A DNA stretch of 64,000 nt. It comes from Conus ventricosus (taxonomy: Eukaryota > Mollusca > Gastropoda > Neogastropoda > Conidae). Every line of letters begins with the position of its first letter. Within the stretch, counting starts at the first letter, position 1. The notes under the pieces were generated by a model that worked only from the letters and a program-made list of their open reading frames with translations, was not told where the DNA came from and searched no databases. The stretch spans positions 14,598,346 to 14,662,345 of the forward strand of contig CM031601.1 of NCBI GenBank assembly GCA_018398815.1. Direction: 5' to 3'. This document shows, piece after piece, positions 1 through 11,559 of this stretch. A program made the translations under genes and the position numbers.

Positions 1-411
1 AGAAAAATTGCGCGTTACTTTGGGAGGGCAAACTGAAAGGGGTAAAATATGTACCTAAAGGGAAAGGGACAAATGTTTCTCTTTTTGGTAAAAAAAATGC
101 TGAAAAACGTAAAGGGCAACCAAAAACAGATTGCCTTACGGCAGATGGCACTGTATCGAATTTGACCAGTCTGTGAAAACTAATCATTCTTTTGTTTATG
201 GCAGTATTGTGAACCTTCAAACACCATGCCAACCTGGTGTACAAGCTGCGTCGCGCTTGGTGGTTTTTAAAAGAAAGCTTGATAAACAGGGCAAAGATAA
301 TGCTTCCAGACAAAACAATAGAAATAATGAATAGTTTTTTTAACCCTTGCTAACGTACCTATCATGCAGGGGAGACTGACGAAACACTGGGCTACGTAGC
401 CGGTTATGTGG
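1..411. other. intergenic, nothing recognised
   Basis: The sequence is AT-rich. A 67-codon frame at 131-334 (+) has no recognisable motif and I do not call it a gene. Apart from short A-runs I see no repeat, RNA gene or signal. Confidence 0.5.
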
Positions 412-490
412 GTGACACGATTTGTGGAGATTGTGGTTGTGAATCGTGTTTGTTTGACACGATTTATAGAGATTTTGGTTTTTGAATCAG
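412..490. repeat. hairpin minisatellite, two units (~42 bp)
   Basis: Two head-to-tail units start at GACACGATT (414 and 456). Each unit contains CACGATT followed about 20 bases later by its reverse complement AATCGTG, so each could fold into a 7-bp-stem hairpin. The same unit recurs about five times at 8895-9118, on the far side of the LINE relics. Confidence 0.7.
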
Positions 491-880
491 GGTTTTTTTT
501 TTGTTTGTTTTTTTTTTTTTTTTTTTTTTAATCAATTTTTTTATTTTTCTCCTTGCAAAAAAACACATTTAACACAAATTCATAGCGTTTCACTTCATAT
601 CAGCGTAACGAATCACACCATTTATGCTTCAACAGCCGTTTTGACCAGGTACCATAAACAGTTTCCCGTACCATGTGTTACTTATTTGCACGGGAGATTT
701 TTTTTCAAAAATTGACTAAGTACAGAACAAAAACATTGGGGAAAAAAGCCAAAAACAAAGAGAACAGAAACAACAGAGAGAGAAAGAGAGAGAGAGAGGA
801 TAGGACACCGCAAAGCCACCGGGGGATCCCCCACGTGCATACATGTTAAGTAACACAGAGACAGACTCGTCCTAAGCATA
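491..880. other. non-coding; poly-T and GA tract
   Basis: The stretch holds a long T-rich run (about 488-530) and a short (GA)n tract (about 774-800). No gene is recognised. It lies just past the 3' end of the minus-strand LINE relic, so the poly-T and GA tracts could be remnants of a retrotransposon tail, but no target-site duplication was identified. Confidence 0.5.
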
Positions 881-3800
881 TACATCAAGTCCAAAAGTTA
901 CACTTCTTTTAAAAGTTGGTATAGTTGCCATTTTTCATGCAGTTTTTGACTTGAATTTACACTTTTCGCAACTTGTTGTTCAAACTTATATCTTGTCTTT
1001 AAATAATGTAGAAAGTTTTATCAAAATGGGAAAAGTTTTTTCTCGCATTTGATTTTATAGATAAAATATTTTCTAGAAGTAGTATTGAAGTCAAAGGTTC
1101 ATCACCTCTGAAATGATCTGCATGCCCAAATAATACCAATTCAACAGAAAAATTTCAAACAAGCTGCATGCTGACACTTCTCTTTCATTTGCTTGAAGTT
1201 GTTGCCAAAAAATGTGCCGCATGTTCACATAACCAAAACAGATGCTCAATGCTTTCCCTTTCTCTATTACAGATGTACAATGATCATCAGTTCAACTTCA
1301 TTTTTGACAACACAATTTTTTGAAACCCAATATACGGTGTTGAATTCTTACTGAAACCATTTAAGTTTTATTTCTTTTATTTTTTTGTACCTTTTTAAAA
1401 ATGATATTCCATTCCATTGCTGGTCAAGTTTTTCATTCCACTTGTTGCAAAAAGTAGGGATTATGTTGTCACACATAAAGGCATCATAGTAAACACGTGC
1501 CCCTTTGCTGACGAACAGATAAGTTTTCCACAATTTAGACGTTTTCATGCTTGTTATTTGTCATTGTTACTGCAGTTTTCCGAATATATGCGTTTACCTC
1601 TTTAATAATCCAGTGTACGAAATAAATCAATGCAAAATCCATATTTATAATTGAACCTCTATATGCCAAAAGCGTGCCATCTTCTTGCAGTATGTGCCCA
1701 AATTTTTTGTATATACTTTTGTCGAACAAACTTTGATAAAAAATTGGTTTTTTGTTTATCTTAATATTTGCATTGTAAAATATATTTTCGGAAGCAATTT
1801 CTTCAGAAATGCAAGATATATTCCTTTTGCAAATTCTTTATATGCCTCAAATACATCAACCCAAAATTTATTTCTGGATAATTGGCCTAGAGGAAGACTA
1901 AAACCCAATCTTTTCCAGAGGACATATTTTTGGACAACTTGCCAAAGTAATACTTTTCACTTGTGAGATGATAGTCTTATTTTTCTAATCCATGCAAGTT
2001 TTAATGCAAATATATATTCTTTTATTCTAGGCACACCAAGTCCTCCATTCATTACGTTTTTAACCCATTTTTTTCTATTTATACGATCCCGTTTTCTATT
2101 CAACAAATCGAAATACTGAGTTTTGAATAGCATTAATTACATCATCGGGAGGGATTTGGAAGTAGAATCCAGAGATGAACTAGTTTGGAAAAATTTTAAA
2201 GGACTTTAAAACAGCCCCCCTGCCTAGTGGGTAATCTTCTTTTTACCATACCTTATATAGCATTCTTATTTCCAGAAATCTAGCTGCATGTTTATTTCTG
2301 AACAATGAGCAAGATCATTGGTAAATACATACCCAGAATTTTGAACTGTGATGGATTCCACTGAATACGTAAATGTTGCATGAAAGCAAATCGTCAAATT
2401 TTTCCTACTGCCGAGCCATATTGCACTGTTTTTTCTGTGTTTAATATAAACCTGATTTTCTTCCGAACCTATCAACTTGTTATCAGAGTTTCCTCAAAAG
2501 ACACTCTGTCACCTTCAAGCATAATTTCTGCATCGTCTACGTATTTTGAAATTTTGTGTTCTGTATTGCTAATTTGGATCCCTTTTAAAATTCTATTATC
2601 TCTCAACAAAATGGCAAGGATTTCCACACAAAAAATGAATATGTAGGGTGAAACTGGGTCACCCTGCCTGCCCCACGACCACGGGAAACCAACCAATGCC
2701 TGGCCATTCACAAGAACCGTTAAATTTAATATCATTATAGAAAGTACTTATCCTTAACGAATATCTGGTCCAAAACCCGATGCTACAAGTACTTTTTATT
2801 CTAAATCCCCAGTAAGGGAATCGAAGGCTTTCTCAAAGTCTAAACAAACAGTAAACCAGGCAGTTGGTGGTTTCAAGTAGTTAATTAAGTCATAGATTAA
2901 TCTAATGTTATCTCCGTTTATACTGTTGACCAAAAATCCTTTTTGGTCTTAAATTGATAAAATTTGGGAAGAACCATTTTCAGTCTATTCGCAACACATG
3001 CTGACCCTATCTTAAAACAACTTTTAAAAGAGTAATTGGCCTCCAGTTTTTGAGGGCATCTCGAGATTTACCCCCTTTAGGAATAAAACACTATAATTCC
3101 TTCCTTTTGTGTTGTCGACAACCGTCCAGTTCAAAACCTTCATTTAAAGATCGCACAAACGAATGTTCCAAGTGATGGCCAAAAAAATTTGAAGAACTCA
3201 ACAGTAAATCCCGTTGATCCGGGGTTTTATTGTTTTTCATCGTTTTAAGTGCATATCCAGCCTCATCCATAAAAATTTTTTCCTTCTAATTGTACCTTTT
3301 CGTTGTCTGTTAGGACATGAGGTAATTAACCATTTCAGAAATTTCGCAATCCTCAACTTCCTTTGGCCGGACAATTCTTCATAAAATTTCTTCACTTCAT
3401 GTTGGATCCTTTCGACATCGGATATTTCTAAACCATCATTTATATTAACTTTGTCATATTTTTGTTCAAGAAGTTTCTTTTTTCAAGCGAGCAAAAAAAT
3501 GACTGACCTTTTCTCCTTCTGCTATCCAAGTGCTCGTGATCGAATAAAAACCCCCCCTGCATTTTAGCTTCCCTAAGTCTAACTAGTTCCCTTTGTCCTG
3601 CTCTAAATCATGTCTTTCTTCACAGTCAACTGTTCCTTCCTTTTCTAACTTTTCAATATTCACTTGTAAACGCTTCTGCTTTTCATTACTTCTGGTTTCT
3701 TTTCAGTTGCGAATGTTATAGTTTTACTTCTTTTTTTCATAATAAAACGTCTAGGAACAGTTGATCTGTAAAAAGTAAACTGAATTTCTGAACGCTCAAT

Positions 3801-4666
3801 AAATGGTAGTTTGTTCTCTTGAATAGGGCAGTACTGCGTACTCTTTTATCACAGCTTTAATTTCCTCGTTAATTTCACTAATATACTTTTTTGTCATTCA
3901 ACAAAGAACAATTAAATTTCCAGAAAGGGTATCGTTTAGTTTCCAAAGCAAAGGTTAAAGTTAAAGTAATCATTGAATGGTCTGTCCTGTATCCTGCCTT
4001 AATATCTGCTTCTGTGACGAAGGTAGACACATAGTCTGAAACTAGAAAAAATCAAGTCACTTTGCTGCAGAGGGGAGGATCTATCCCTTTTTGTATCTTT
4101 TCAACTCAGGATTCAACATTCTCCATATATCTGTAAGATCTAATTAAACTTCATGTCTTCAACTTGCTGTTGTGCTTTAACCATTGTTATAATGCTTGTA
4201 ATTAAAATAATCCATTGCAAATCTTGAACCAGGTTTCCAGCCCCCTCCAATTACAACATTCTCAACACCAATCCCTTAATATGATCTTCTAATCCAACAA
4301 AAAAATCAGGATCATCATGGTTTGGCCCATACAGGCTAATAATCAACATCATCTTATCCAAAATAGATACGACAGCAAAAATGTAGTTTCCACCTGTATT
4401 TTGTAAACCTTCTTTAAAACAAAATTCAAAATTATTGTTAAAGAGAATCGCAACACCCTTAAATTTGACATATATGATGCAAAATATGCTTCATAAACCC
4501 ATTCTGCTCTGATACATACTTCAAGCTTGGGGTCAAAAGGGGTATCCTGTAAGAGATACACCGAGAACGCCTTTTCTCTTAGATAGTGAAAACACATCCC
4601 TCCTCTTTTTTTGACCCCGCTAGGCCTCGGCAGTTCATTGAACAAAACCTTACAGAAATTACTCAT
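880..4666 (-). pseudogene. decayed LINE ORF2 (endonuclease-reverse transcriptase)
   Basis: This is a degenerate non-LTR retrotransposon ORF2 read on the minus strand. In protein order, an APE-type endonuclease N-terminus lies at 4666-4260. It shows LREKAFSVYLLQDTPFDPK and, in another frame near 4345-4315, the strand motif SLYGPN followed by DDPDFF. An early RT block containing MKNNKTP and TVEFFKFFW lies near 3270-3190. The RT palm (2735-2472) reads GRQGDPVSPYIFIFCVEIL and then the catalytic box as KYVDD, where related elements usually have F/YADD. The C-terminal domain follows at 1548-1348 (NKWNEKL, KEIKLKWFQ), with a Cys/His-like patch near 1290-1180 and more C-terminal-like text down to about 900. 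Many frameshifts and stops separate these pieces, so the element is dead. The motifs resemble L1/Tx1-type LINEs common in marine invertebrates; the clade is an inference. I am confident of RT identity and less so of the exact ends. Confidence 0.85.
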
Positions 4667-5285
4667 GTTATAACTTTATAAGTAGAGGCAGGAATACACA
4701 ACTGTACGCAGAACTCCTATACCCTGCAATCGACATACTATGAAAACTGAAATACAGGTAGCTAAATACAAAAAAAATCACCAGTCCCCTAAGTGACAAC
4801 AAAACCTCACCATCTCTCTCACAAAAGGAAAACAGCATCTCATTCAACAAAGGATTTCCTCCCGTTGAACATAAAGACCAATGTATAAAAGAAAAGCAAG
4901 CATAACATAAGACAAAGCAAGAAATACTAAGTCAAAGAGTCAAGGTATAATAACAAAACATAGTTAAATTTTGGGGAACGATGCGCTTATGTGCGCCGAA
5001 AACCCATTGAGATTGAGAAACTCATATGAGTACTTAAATAAAGTGCGGAAGAAAACAACGGCGGGAAGAAGACGGGAGGATAGGACTGTGGGCCGAGTCA
5101 GAAAGTCTGCAGCAGCTGTTCACCACTTGCGACATAATAGCGCGTGCAGTACCCGTGCAACTAACTTGTACGCGGCTTGCACAGGACTTTTTCAGCTCGT
5201 GAATCTTGTTAAGAACGACTAACAAGCGTGCCGGTATAGCAACAGCAAAGCGCAAGGCATACAGTTAAATGCTATCGCAAAAAAT
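4667..5285. other. no gene recognised
   Basis: The 83-codon (+) frame at 4971-5222 and its antisense frame match nothing I know. The segment sits immediately upstream (minus-strand sense) of the LINE endonuclease start, so part of it may be 5' element sequence. Confidence 0.4.
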
Positions 5286-5289
5286 TACC

Positions 5290-5879
5290 ACATTTTCTAG
5301 GGGGGGGGGGGGGGGGGGGGGGGGAGAAGAGAGAACAAAAAAAAAATGGGGAAGTGCAACCTCGGAGAAAGAGGGAGAGAACGGGAGGGGAAGGGAAGAT
5401 AGGGGGAGAAAGGGGGAGGGGGCGCGTAAGGCAAGCTGGGCCCTCATCTGCTAATGCCAGTCTAGTAGTAAACTGCACACGAACACCATCTACTGAGCAC
5501 ATTTCAAACGTTGTAAGCCGGCATCATCTATCAAGTATTTAAATATCATTTTCAAAACTAAAAAATCTGCCGGAACAAAATCTTTATCTGTCTATAAACA
5601 GCACATGAATGCATACATCAATTTAAGAGTGAACTGGACTTAATCATATTTATCAATGATACACATGAGAACGCATTCAATGGGAAAATTTTTTAACGGT
5701 CCATCCATCCATATCTACACATAACTAGGGCAAAGAAATCCCAATAATTTTGTGTCACTGAGATGAAAGAGGCCCAGCACACACCCCACACCCACACACA
5801 CACACACGAGAAAGAAGAAAAAACACAACACCCACCACCTTTTGCCCCGGAAATTCCCCCCCCCCCCCCCCCCCCCCCC
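5290..5879. repeat. poly-G (5300-5324) and poly-C (5858-5879) homopolymers with purine-rich sequence
   Basis: An uninterrupted run of about 25 G is followed by a purine-rich (GGGA/GA) stretch to about 5425. A run of about 22 C sits at 5858-5879, preceded by a short (CA)n tract at 5788-5810. The frames covering this region are glycine/proline artefacts of the homopolymers. No gene is seen. Confidence 0.75.
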
Positions 5880-6027
5880 ATCCGCCATGCATTCACCTAA
5901 ACTTAAAAAAAAAACAGCTAAACCAATTATTCTATATACAAACAGCATTATATTCACAGATACAATTTATGGCAAACAAGTATAAATGCAAAGAATTGCC
6001 AGCAATTATTGTGCCATTATTGAGCTG

Positions 6028-6151
6028 CACACACCCCACACACACCACCCCCACACACACACAACACACACACACACACATACACACACACACACACAAC
6101 ACACCGAGTCAGGCCCGAGTGCGCGCGTGTGTGTGTACACGCGGCGCGCTC

Positions 6152-6212
<61 letters not shown>

Positions 6213-6282
6213 AGAGAGAGAGAGAGGAGAGAGGAGAGACTCGGGTTCATTCTTCCAACACACACACACACACACACACCCT
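6028..6282. repeat. (CA)n-(GA)n-(CA)n compound microsatellite
   Basis: Imperfect CA repeats run from 6028 to 6103, a GC-rich GTGT/GCGC link follows, then (GA)n with a short poly-G from 6157 to 6237, and (CA)n from 6258 to 6280. Long His/Thr- or Arg/Glu-repeat frames here are translation artefacts. Confidence 0.9.
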
Positions 6283-6507
6283 CTCCGAAGGTCATCAAGT
6301 TCAGCTATACTGATCCTCTGTCTGTGAAAATCCATTACACAAATGGTGCACAGTTCAGTTTCCGACAAGCACACCGCCAGCAACCTGTCACTCTACATGT
6401 GGATATCTTCCAAATAACACAAAACACTTGTGAACAACATAAAAGCGCCCACAAACCCAACCTAAATCCCAGCACAGTCACACCAAATCAACTCCCAAGG
6501 AAAACAC

Positions 6508-6782
6508 AACCACACACACCACACACCACACACACACACCACACACAGACATACAAGCATATTCACATACATACCTTCACGCTGAAATGCACACACACAC
6601 ACACACAAAACACACCACACACGCATCCCCCAAATGCAGACAACACACACCAATACACACACACATACACACACACACACACACCCCCAATACAACACAC
6701 ACACACACAACAACACACACACACAACACACACACACACAAACACACACACACAATCACACACACACACACACACATACACG

Positions 6783-6814
<32 letters not shown>

Positions 6815-6834
6815 CTCATCCCAATCCATACACA
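6508..6834. repeat. imperfect (CA)n microsatellite tract
   Basis: The tract is dominated by ACACAC with scattered interruptions over more than 300 bp. It explains every open frame overlapping it. Confidence 0.9.
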
Positions 6835-7060
6835 CCACTTTAACATGTGTCTGCGTGCTGCTTTCAAGCAGTGTCCGTTTTTGTTGCAATTGAACAAATC
6901 TGACCTGGTCTGCTGTGCTGAAAGGTAGTCCATCCTCCCCGCTCCCCACCGCAAAGGAGCAAACAGGGTGTTGAAAATAGGCATCAGTATACCCTTTGAT
7001 GAGTGAGCCCTTTGCTGCACACGCGTGCACATATGTGCACATTGCACACACGTTCAATGC

Positions 7061-7308
7061 ACAGCCCACACATAGCCGATGACCACAACACACAAATACC
7101 GCTAACTGCCTCGGCACACACACCCACCTGGATGTCTGCTCCCCACAGTTGAGTTGAAGTGGTGTCATCCTGGGTGCCTGTTCTGTGCCAGCCCACACAT
7201 AGCCAATGAACACCAACACACAGTTCGCCAATCTGCAGTTGCACAAACCCTGTCTGGATATCCGCATCCCACAGGTGGTTGAAGTGGCGTCGCTCTGGCT
7301 GCCCTGAC
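7061..7308 (-). repeat. imperfect tandem duplication, ~128-bp unit
   Basis: Two diverged units start at CAGCCCACACATAGCC (7061 and about 7189) and share a block around GTTGAAGTGG. Read on the minus strand they give two similar peptides containing LWGADIQVG and LWDADIQTG. This suggests a duplicated segment of an old coding or pseudo-coding region downstream of the ORF1-like relic. The function is unknown. Confidence 0.55.
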
Positions 7309-7669
7309 CGTCCCCTCATCAGCCAGCTGCTGCAGTCGTCGCTGGATGTCAGGTTTCTGTGAGAGCCCGGGGAGGGGTAGAGCCGCAGGAGGGGAAGAAC
7401 CACGAGGAGGGGGGGAGCCAGCGCGACAAGGAAGGGTAGAAGCCAATGGTGGTCAGCTCGGGTGAACCCCTACCCCATGGGCGCCCCTCCAGACACGGGG
7501 GGTGACTGGGTCAGGAACCACAGGAGTGGAGTGAGACACTGGCGGCGCCGGTCCCGTGTGCAGGTTTTCCCACCCCCTCCACGGTCCCGCCCTCAAACCC
7601 GTCTGCAACTGCCGTTGTCGTGTCGCCCAGGTTGTGGCTGCTGCTGGTGACGGGTGCTGTTGCTGTGCC

Positions 7670-8450
7670 GCCGCTTCTATTGCTGCTGAATGCGCTGTTG
7701 CTTCAGCTGCTGCTGCTGCTTCTGCTGTGCAGAGGGGATGTAGCCGATGAGCTTCTCATCAATGACACTGGTGTCACCCCGCTTCACCTCCACAATTTGG
7801 GAAACGTTCAGCAGTCGAGCAAAAAGTCTGCCACCATTGGCCGACCAAGCCTCCACCACTTCTCGTGCTGACGGACTCTGGAAAAGGGCGCTGGAAATTC
7901 GTGCCGTTAAGTCCTCAGTGATCACAAAACCATGTTTTTAGTTGCGTCGATTCTCCCACCTCAACCCTACCTTTCTTGACACAAATTTAAACAATAACAG
8001 GTCTGTTTTATTTTCCTTATTGGGCCTACCAATCCTGTGACAGCCGAAATCCTGCTACCGTCAATTCCACTGACACACAGTTTTGAACGGAACAGATCCA
8101 AGACCTTCTGTTCACAATCCGCCACCGTCTCGTTTTTTCCATCTCCAGTAATCCAATCACTCTCACGACTCCCGCCTGGTATATTTCTCCAGTTCGTTGC
8201 CGTTTCCTTTGATCCAGACAATACTGCGTAGATTTCGAATATCTTCCTCCTTGTCACGACAGAGGCGCAAAGCATTATCTAAGTTGTGCGAAGGTTATCA
8301 TTGTCCTTCTGCAGAGTAAATATCGCTCCCTCCAGTCGTTCAATCCGCTCATCAAGTTTGGCTGGGCAAGCTGACTGACAAGTATCAATTCGCTGACGCA
8401 AATCGTCCAAACCGTTTGCAAAATTTCAAAAGGCATAGGTTCGGCCATTG
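7670..8450 (-). pseudogene. LINE ORF1-like relic (L1-ORF1p/Transposase_22 type)
   Basis: Fragments in three shifting minus-strand frames match the layout of LINE ORF1 nucleic-acid chaperones. A candidate start is at 8449 (MAEP). A heptad-rich coiled-coil stretch lies near 8410-8260 (LDDLRQRID, LDERIERLEGAIF). A KYTRRES segment near 8200 is typical of the junction before the RNA-binding domain. Then come CEQKVLDLFRSKL (about 8120-8080) and, at 7925-7677, VITEDLTARI and VVEAWSANG, which resemble the C-terminal domain of L1-ORF1p. The tail is glutamine-rich (CAG repeats, 7730-7670). Frameshifts near 8410, 8283, 8190 and 7950 break it. ORF1p normally trimerises and coats LINE RNA. It lies upstream of the ORF2 relic on the same strand, so the two may derive from one element; that is an inference. 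Confidence 0.65.
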
Positions 8451-8894
8451 TTTACTTCGCTAAACCGCAGTTCTTTTCAACCGTAAACTGGTTATTTGAG
8501 ACAGAGACTTCGAATTCGACACCTTACTTCTTTTTACTTGCAGACCGGTCTCGCCTCGTCGGCCGTTGGCTAAGCGCTGATGCGTCGTGGCTAGTGTCCG
8601 TATCAGTGCTGATGTTTTGTCGCTGTTCCCCTTGTCGCTTCTTCCCTCTTGTTGGGCATGTTCTGCACGAGCAAAACTTAAAAATGCCGAAGTCGAAAGG
8701 ATGGTCGACATGGATGCTAAATTTCAGCTGCGAACTTCCAAAGTTGCGCACAATCCAAAACACTAGTTTCAAGGCTCACTTATTAAACATCAAAAATAAA
8801 TAAATCCATCCTCTCGCTGCGGCAGCCGACCAGAAAACTTCAAATACACATTACAACAACTTTAAAGTTGGAAGTAAACGGTTTTGAAACATTT
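8451..8894. other. upstream of ORF1 relic, no clear gene
   Basis: A minus-strand Lys/Arg/Ser-rich frame at 8772-8524 ends in RRDRSASKKK. It could be an N-terminal extension of the ORF1-like relic, but nothing identifies it. I see no other feature. Confidence 0.35.
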
Positions 8895-9118
8895 TTGTTT
8901 GACACGATTGGGGGATTTGTGGGTTTTGGAAACGTGTTTTTGACACGATTTTTGGAATTTGTGGTCGTGAATCGTGGGTTTTTTTGACACGATTTGTGGG
9001 ATGTGTGGTTTTTGAATCGTGTTTGTTGACACGATTTATGGAGATTTGTCATTGTAAAATTGGTGTTTTGTTTGGCACGTTGTGGAGAAAGTGTGGTTGT
9101 GAATCGTGTTTGTTTGAA
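8895..9118. repeat. hairpin minisatellite, about five units (41-47 bp)
   Basis: Units begin at 8901, 8942, 8986, 9027 and about 9074. Each carries TGACACGATT followed by an AATCGTG arm, with spacing of 41-47 bp. The last unit is diverged (GGCACGTTG). It is the same repeat as at 412-490 and has the same orientation. Confidence 0.75.
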
Positions 9119-9338
9119 AATTGTTTGCACGGTAGATCTGAAAATGTTTAGAATTGTGACGCTCGTTTCCCTGTTGACTTTATGTCGTCCCACTTTTCTT
9201 TAAAACTCATTCTCATGAGTCCATCAAACAACAATGACAAAACAAATACAGGACAAAACAACTATTTGTTGTTTCTATCCATCTGTTTTTATTTGTTTTT
9301 TGTCGGTCCTCCTCCTCCCCCCATTCCTCTTCTCTTTC

Positions 9339-9372
<34 letters not shown>

Positions 9373-9756
9373 ACGATGCCACTTTATGTTGCCCCGTGCT
9401 TAATGAGTTACTTACAATAAAAACACTCCTGTCAAGCGATATGCATGACCCGCATTATTCAGAATATGAGGAAAAAAATGTTCTATATACTATACATCAG
9501 TCTTTTTTTAAGCGTTATATGGGGTGATGTTATTGTAATTTTATTACATCGGCTATGTTTATTGCTTTTGTGCTCCAGTATGTGTAGGGAAAGTCTGTGT
9601 ATTTCTTGTTTGATATATCCCCCAGAATGTGGCTTTGCTCACTGTTTCTTTCTTTCTTTTTGTTTTCTTTGGCAGAAACACCTCTCTCTCATTTTTTTTC
9701 TCTCCATTCCTTTAATGTTCAGGAGTCTTGGTAGAAACATGGTTGGGGTTGGGGGA
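9119..9756. other. no gene; (CT)n tract at 9337-9372
   Basis: The sequence is T-rich with a CT microsatellite. The 142-codon frame at 9445-9873 (+) has a hydrophobic, low-complexity translation, no recognisable domain, and runs into the foldback element. I do not call it a gene. Confidence 0.45.
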
Positions 9757-9940
9757 AGGGGAGGAAACTCACTAACGTATCATAACTCCTGGTCAGATAC
9801 CGGTATTTCAAAACCTGATTGTTTTTCCACCGTGACCTCGGAAAGTCGTAACTTGGGCTCCTCTGCCTTTTAGGAGTTACAATCACGTTTCGAAATACCG
9901 GTATCTGACAGGGAGTTATGTTAGTGACTTCTCCCCTTTG
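9757..9940. mobile_element. foldback / MITE-like element with long inverted repeats
   Basis: The left arm (9757-9821) and right arm (9879-9940) are reverse complements over about 60 bp with few mismatches, around a 57-bp centre. Both arms contain CTCCTGGTCAGATACCGGTA or a close variant, ending in the 10-bp palindrome ATACCGGTAT. A second, half-length copy lies 300 bp downstream, showing that it is dispersed. There is no coding capacity and no clear target-site duplication. Non-autonomous DNA element is the best guess. Confidence 0.65.
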
Positions 9941-10235
9941 GAGATTGTCTCCCCCTTGGAGTCTATAAGCTTGCTGAAGGCTCATTTTTAGAAGCATTTA
10001 TCATTGCTCATTCACCCACCCGAGCACATACTGTTAGTTTTGGCAGAATTATGTACCAAATGCAGATATGAATGCTTATCCCCTTTTTTCATCCCTCTAA
10101 AGACATAGAGCAAGCATTGTTTAAAATTCACATTTCTTGCAGTCTTTGCAACACCAAGCTGCTCTGTAAATTGCTGGAATAATTTCTCATTACTTATCCT
10201 TGGAATTTTTTAGTTTACTATAATTCAGTCCCTCT
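9941..10235. other. spacer between foldback copies
   Basis: This is AT-rich sequence with no recognised gene or repeat. Confidence 0.5.
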
Positions 10236-10356
10236 CCAAAAGGGGAGAAAACTCACTAACACATCATAACTCCTGGTCAGATACCGGTATTCGAATCTGA
10301 TTGTTTCCCCCCAGTGACCTCGGAAAGTGGTAACTTGACTCCCCCTGCCTTTTAGG
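10236..10356. mobile_element. half copy of the foldback element
   Basis: The sequence matches the left arm and centre of the element at 9757-9940 (AGGGGAGAAAACTCACTAAC, then the ATACCGGTAT core, then CAGTGACCTCGGAAAG and CCTGCCTTTTAGG). It stops before the right arm, so it is truncated or a solo arm. Confidence 0.7.
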
Positions 10357-10600
10357 TTTTTTAAACGAATGCTATCCCAGAAAAAGGCTGGTGTGCAATA
10401 CCATAGTGTGTTTGTTTTTTTTTCTTAAGGTGCCACCTAAGAAGCAAAAGAAAATCATGAAACAGCAAAATAAACTACATTTTTTTTGTGAAAAGTAGAA
10501 AACATAAAAAGAAAACAGCTTAAGACACAAGTGCTGAGGGCCAGTTCTTGGAATGAATCCGCAGGGACTATATTACAATAAACTTAAAAAATTCCAAGGA
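10357..10600. other. no gene recognised
   Basis: This is A/T-rich sequence with several A- and T-runs and no feature I can support. Confidence 0.45.
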
Positions 10601-10605
10601 TAAGA

Positions 10606-10727
10606 TATTATATATATTATATATATAATATAATTATTATATATATATTTATTATATATATATATATATATATATATATCTGTGTGTGAGAGAGAGTAAT
10701 TTTGGTGTGTGTGTGTGTGTGTGTGTG
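10606..10727. repeat. (TA)n-(TG)n compound microsatellite
   Basis: Imperfect (TA)n (10606-10679) is followed by TGTGTGTGAGAGAGAG and a (TG)n block to 10727. Confidence 0.9.
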
Positions 10728-11003
10728 TTCGCTGGCAATAGTAGATGAGGCTGAGTCCGTGGCAGGAGGCTTTCTTTTTGCAGGACAAAGGATAAAATGA
10801 GGGGGAAGTAAACACCCCTTGGCGTTCTATGTTTCTGGTGTCGTCAACGCACCATTTCCCCTTCGTGTTTTTTTATTTTGTGAGCTGTGAGCCCCTCGCG
10901 CATTATGAAGTGTCACACTGAGTGCTGGATAACGTCATCTGGTGTTATAAGCTGATCGGCTTATCACATTTGAGGCTAGCGACTGGCTTTGGGTTGTGAA
11001 GGA

Positions 11004-11082
11004 GAGAAGAGAGAGAGAGAGGGGAGAGAGAGAAGAGAGAGAAGACCGAGAGAGAGAGGACAGGGGAAGAGAGAGAGGAGAG

Positions 11083-11113
<31 letters not shown>

Positions 11114-11170
11114 AGAGAGAGAAGAGGCAGGGGAGGGGGAGGGGGGGGGAGGAAGGGATAAAGGGGAGGG
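11004..11170. repeat. (GA)n-rich purine tract
   Basis: The tract is imperfect GAGA/GGGA for about 165 bp. Arg/Glu and Ser/Leu repeat frames on both strands are artefacts of it. From 10728 to 11003 no gene is recognised. Confidence 0.85.
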
Positions 11171-11340
11171 CAGACTGGCAGAGGAAGGGAACAAGACTTA
11201 AAATCAAAGCCCGGGTGACCCTGACAAGCACACTTCGCCACATTCTCCCCCCCGTTCCAACTGAGGTCTCAGTTATGGGAGTGTCGACGACCTCCTTCAA
11301 ATCCCACTGAACTGCAGACATTTCCCTCCTGTCCACTCCT

Positions 11341-11558
11341 CTGCCCCCCCCCCCCCCCCCCCCCCCCCACTCCTTCCTAGCCTGACGCCTCCTCCCTTCA
11401 CAACATTATGTTCAGACTCCTGCGCCGCCCCGCCAGAGAAGAAACCTGAGGCTGGATAACACCAGCACTGTTTTCCTGTCGCGACTTTTTTCATCACCCC
11501 CCTCCTCTCCCCTTTCCCCCGAACGGTTTTGAGCTCCCCCCCCCCCCCCCCCCCCCGA
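11341..11558. repeat. two poly-C tracts (11345-11369, 11536-11557)
   Basis: Two long C homopolymers lie in otherwise unremarkable sequence. Confidence 0.8.
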
Positions 11559-11559
11559 T

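Noticed and set aside
6129..7267. Long frames (254 codons +, 234 codons -) over 6.1-7.3 kb
   Set aside because: They consist mostly of translated CA and GA microsatellites.
9445..9873. 142-codon frame as a membrane protein gene
   Set aside because: The hydrophobic content comes from T-rich low-complexity DNA. The frame runs into the foldback element and has no recognisable domain.
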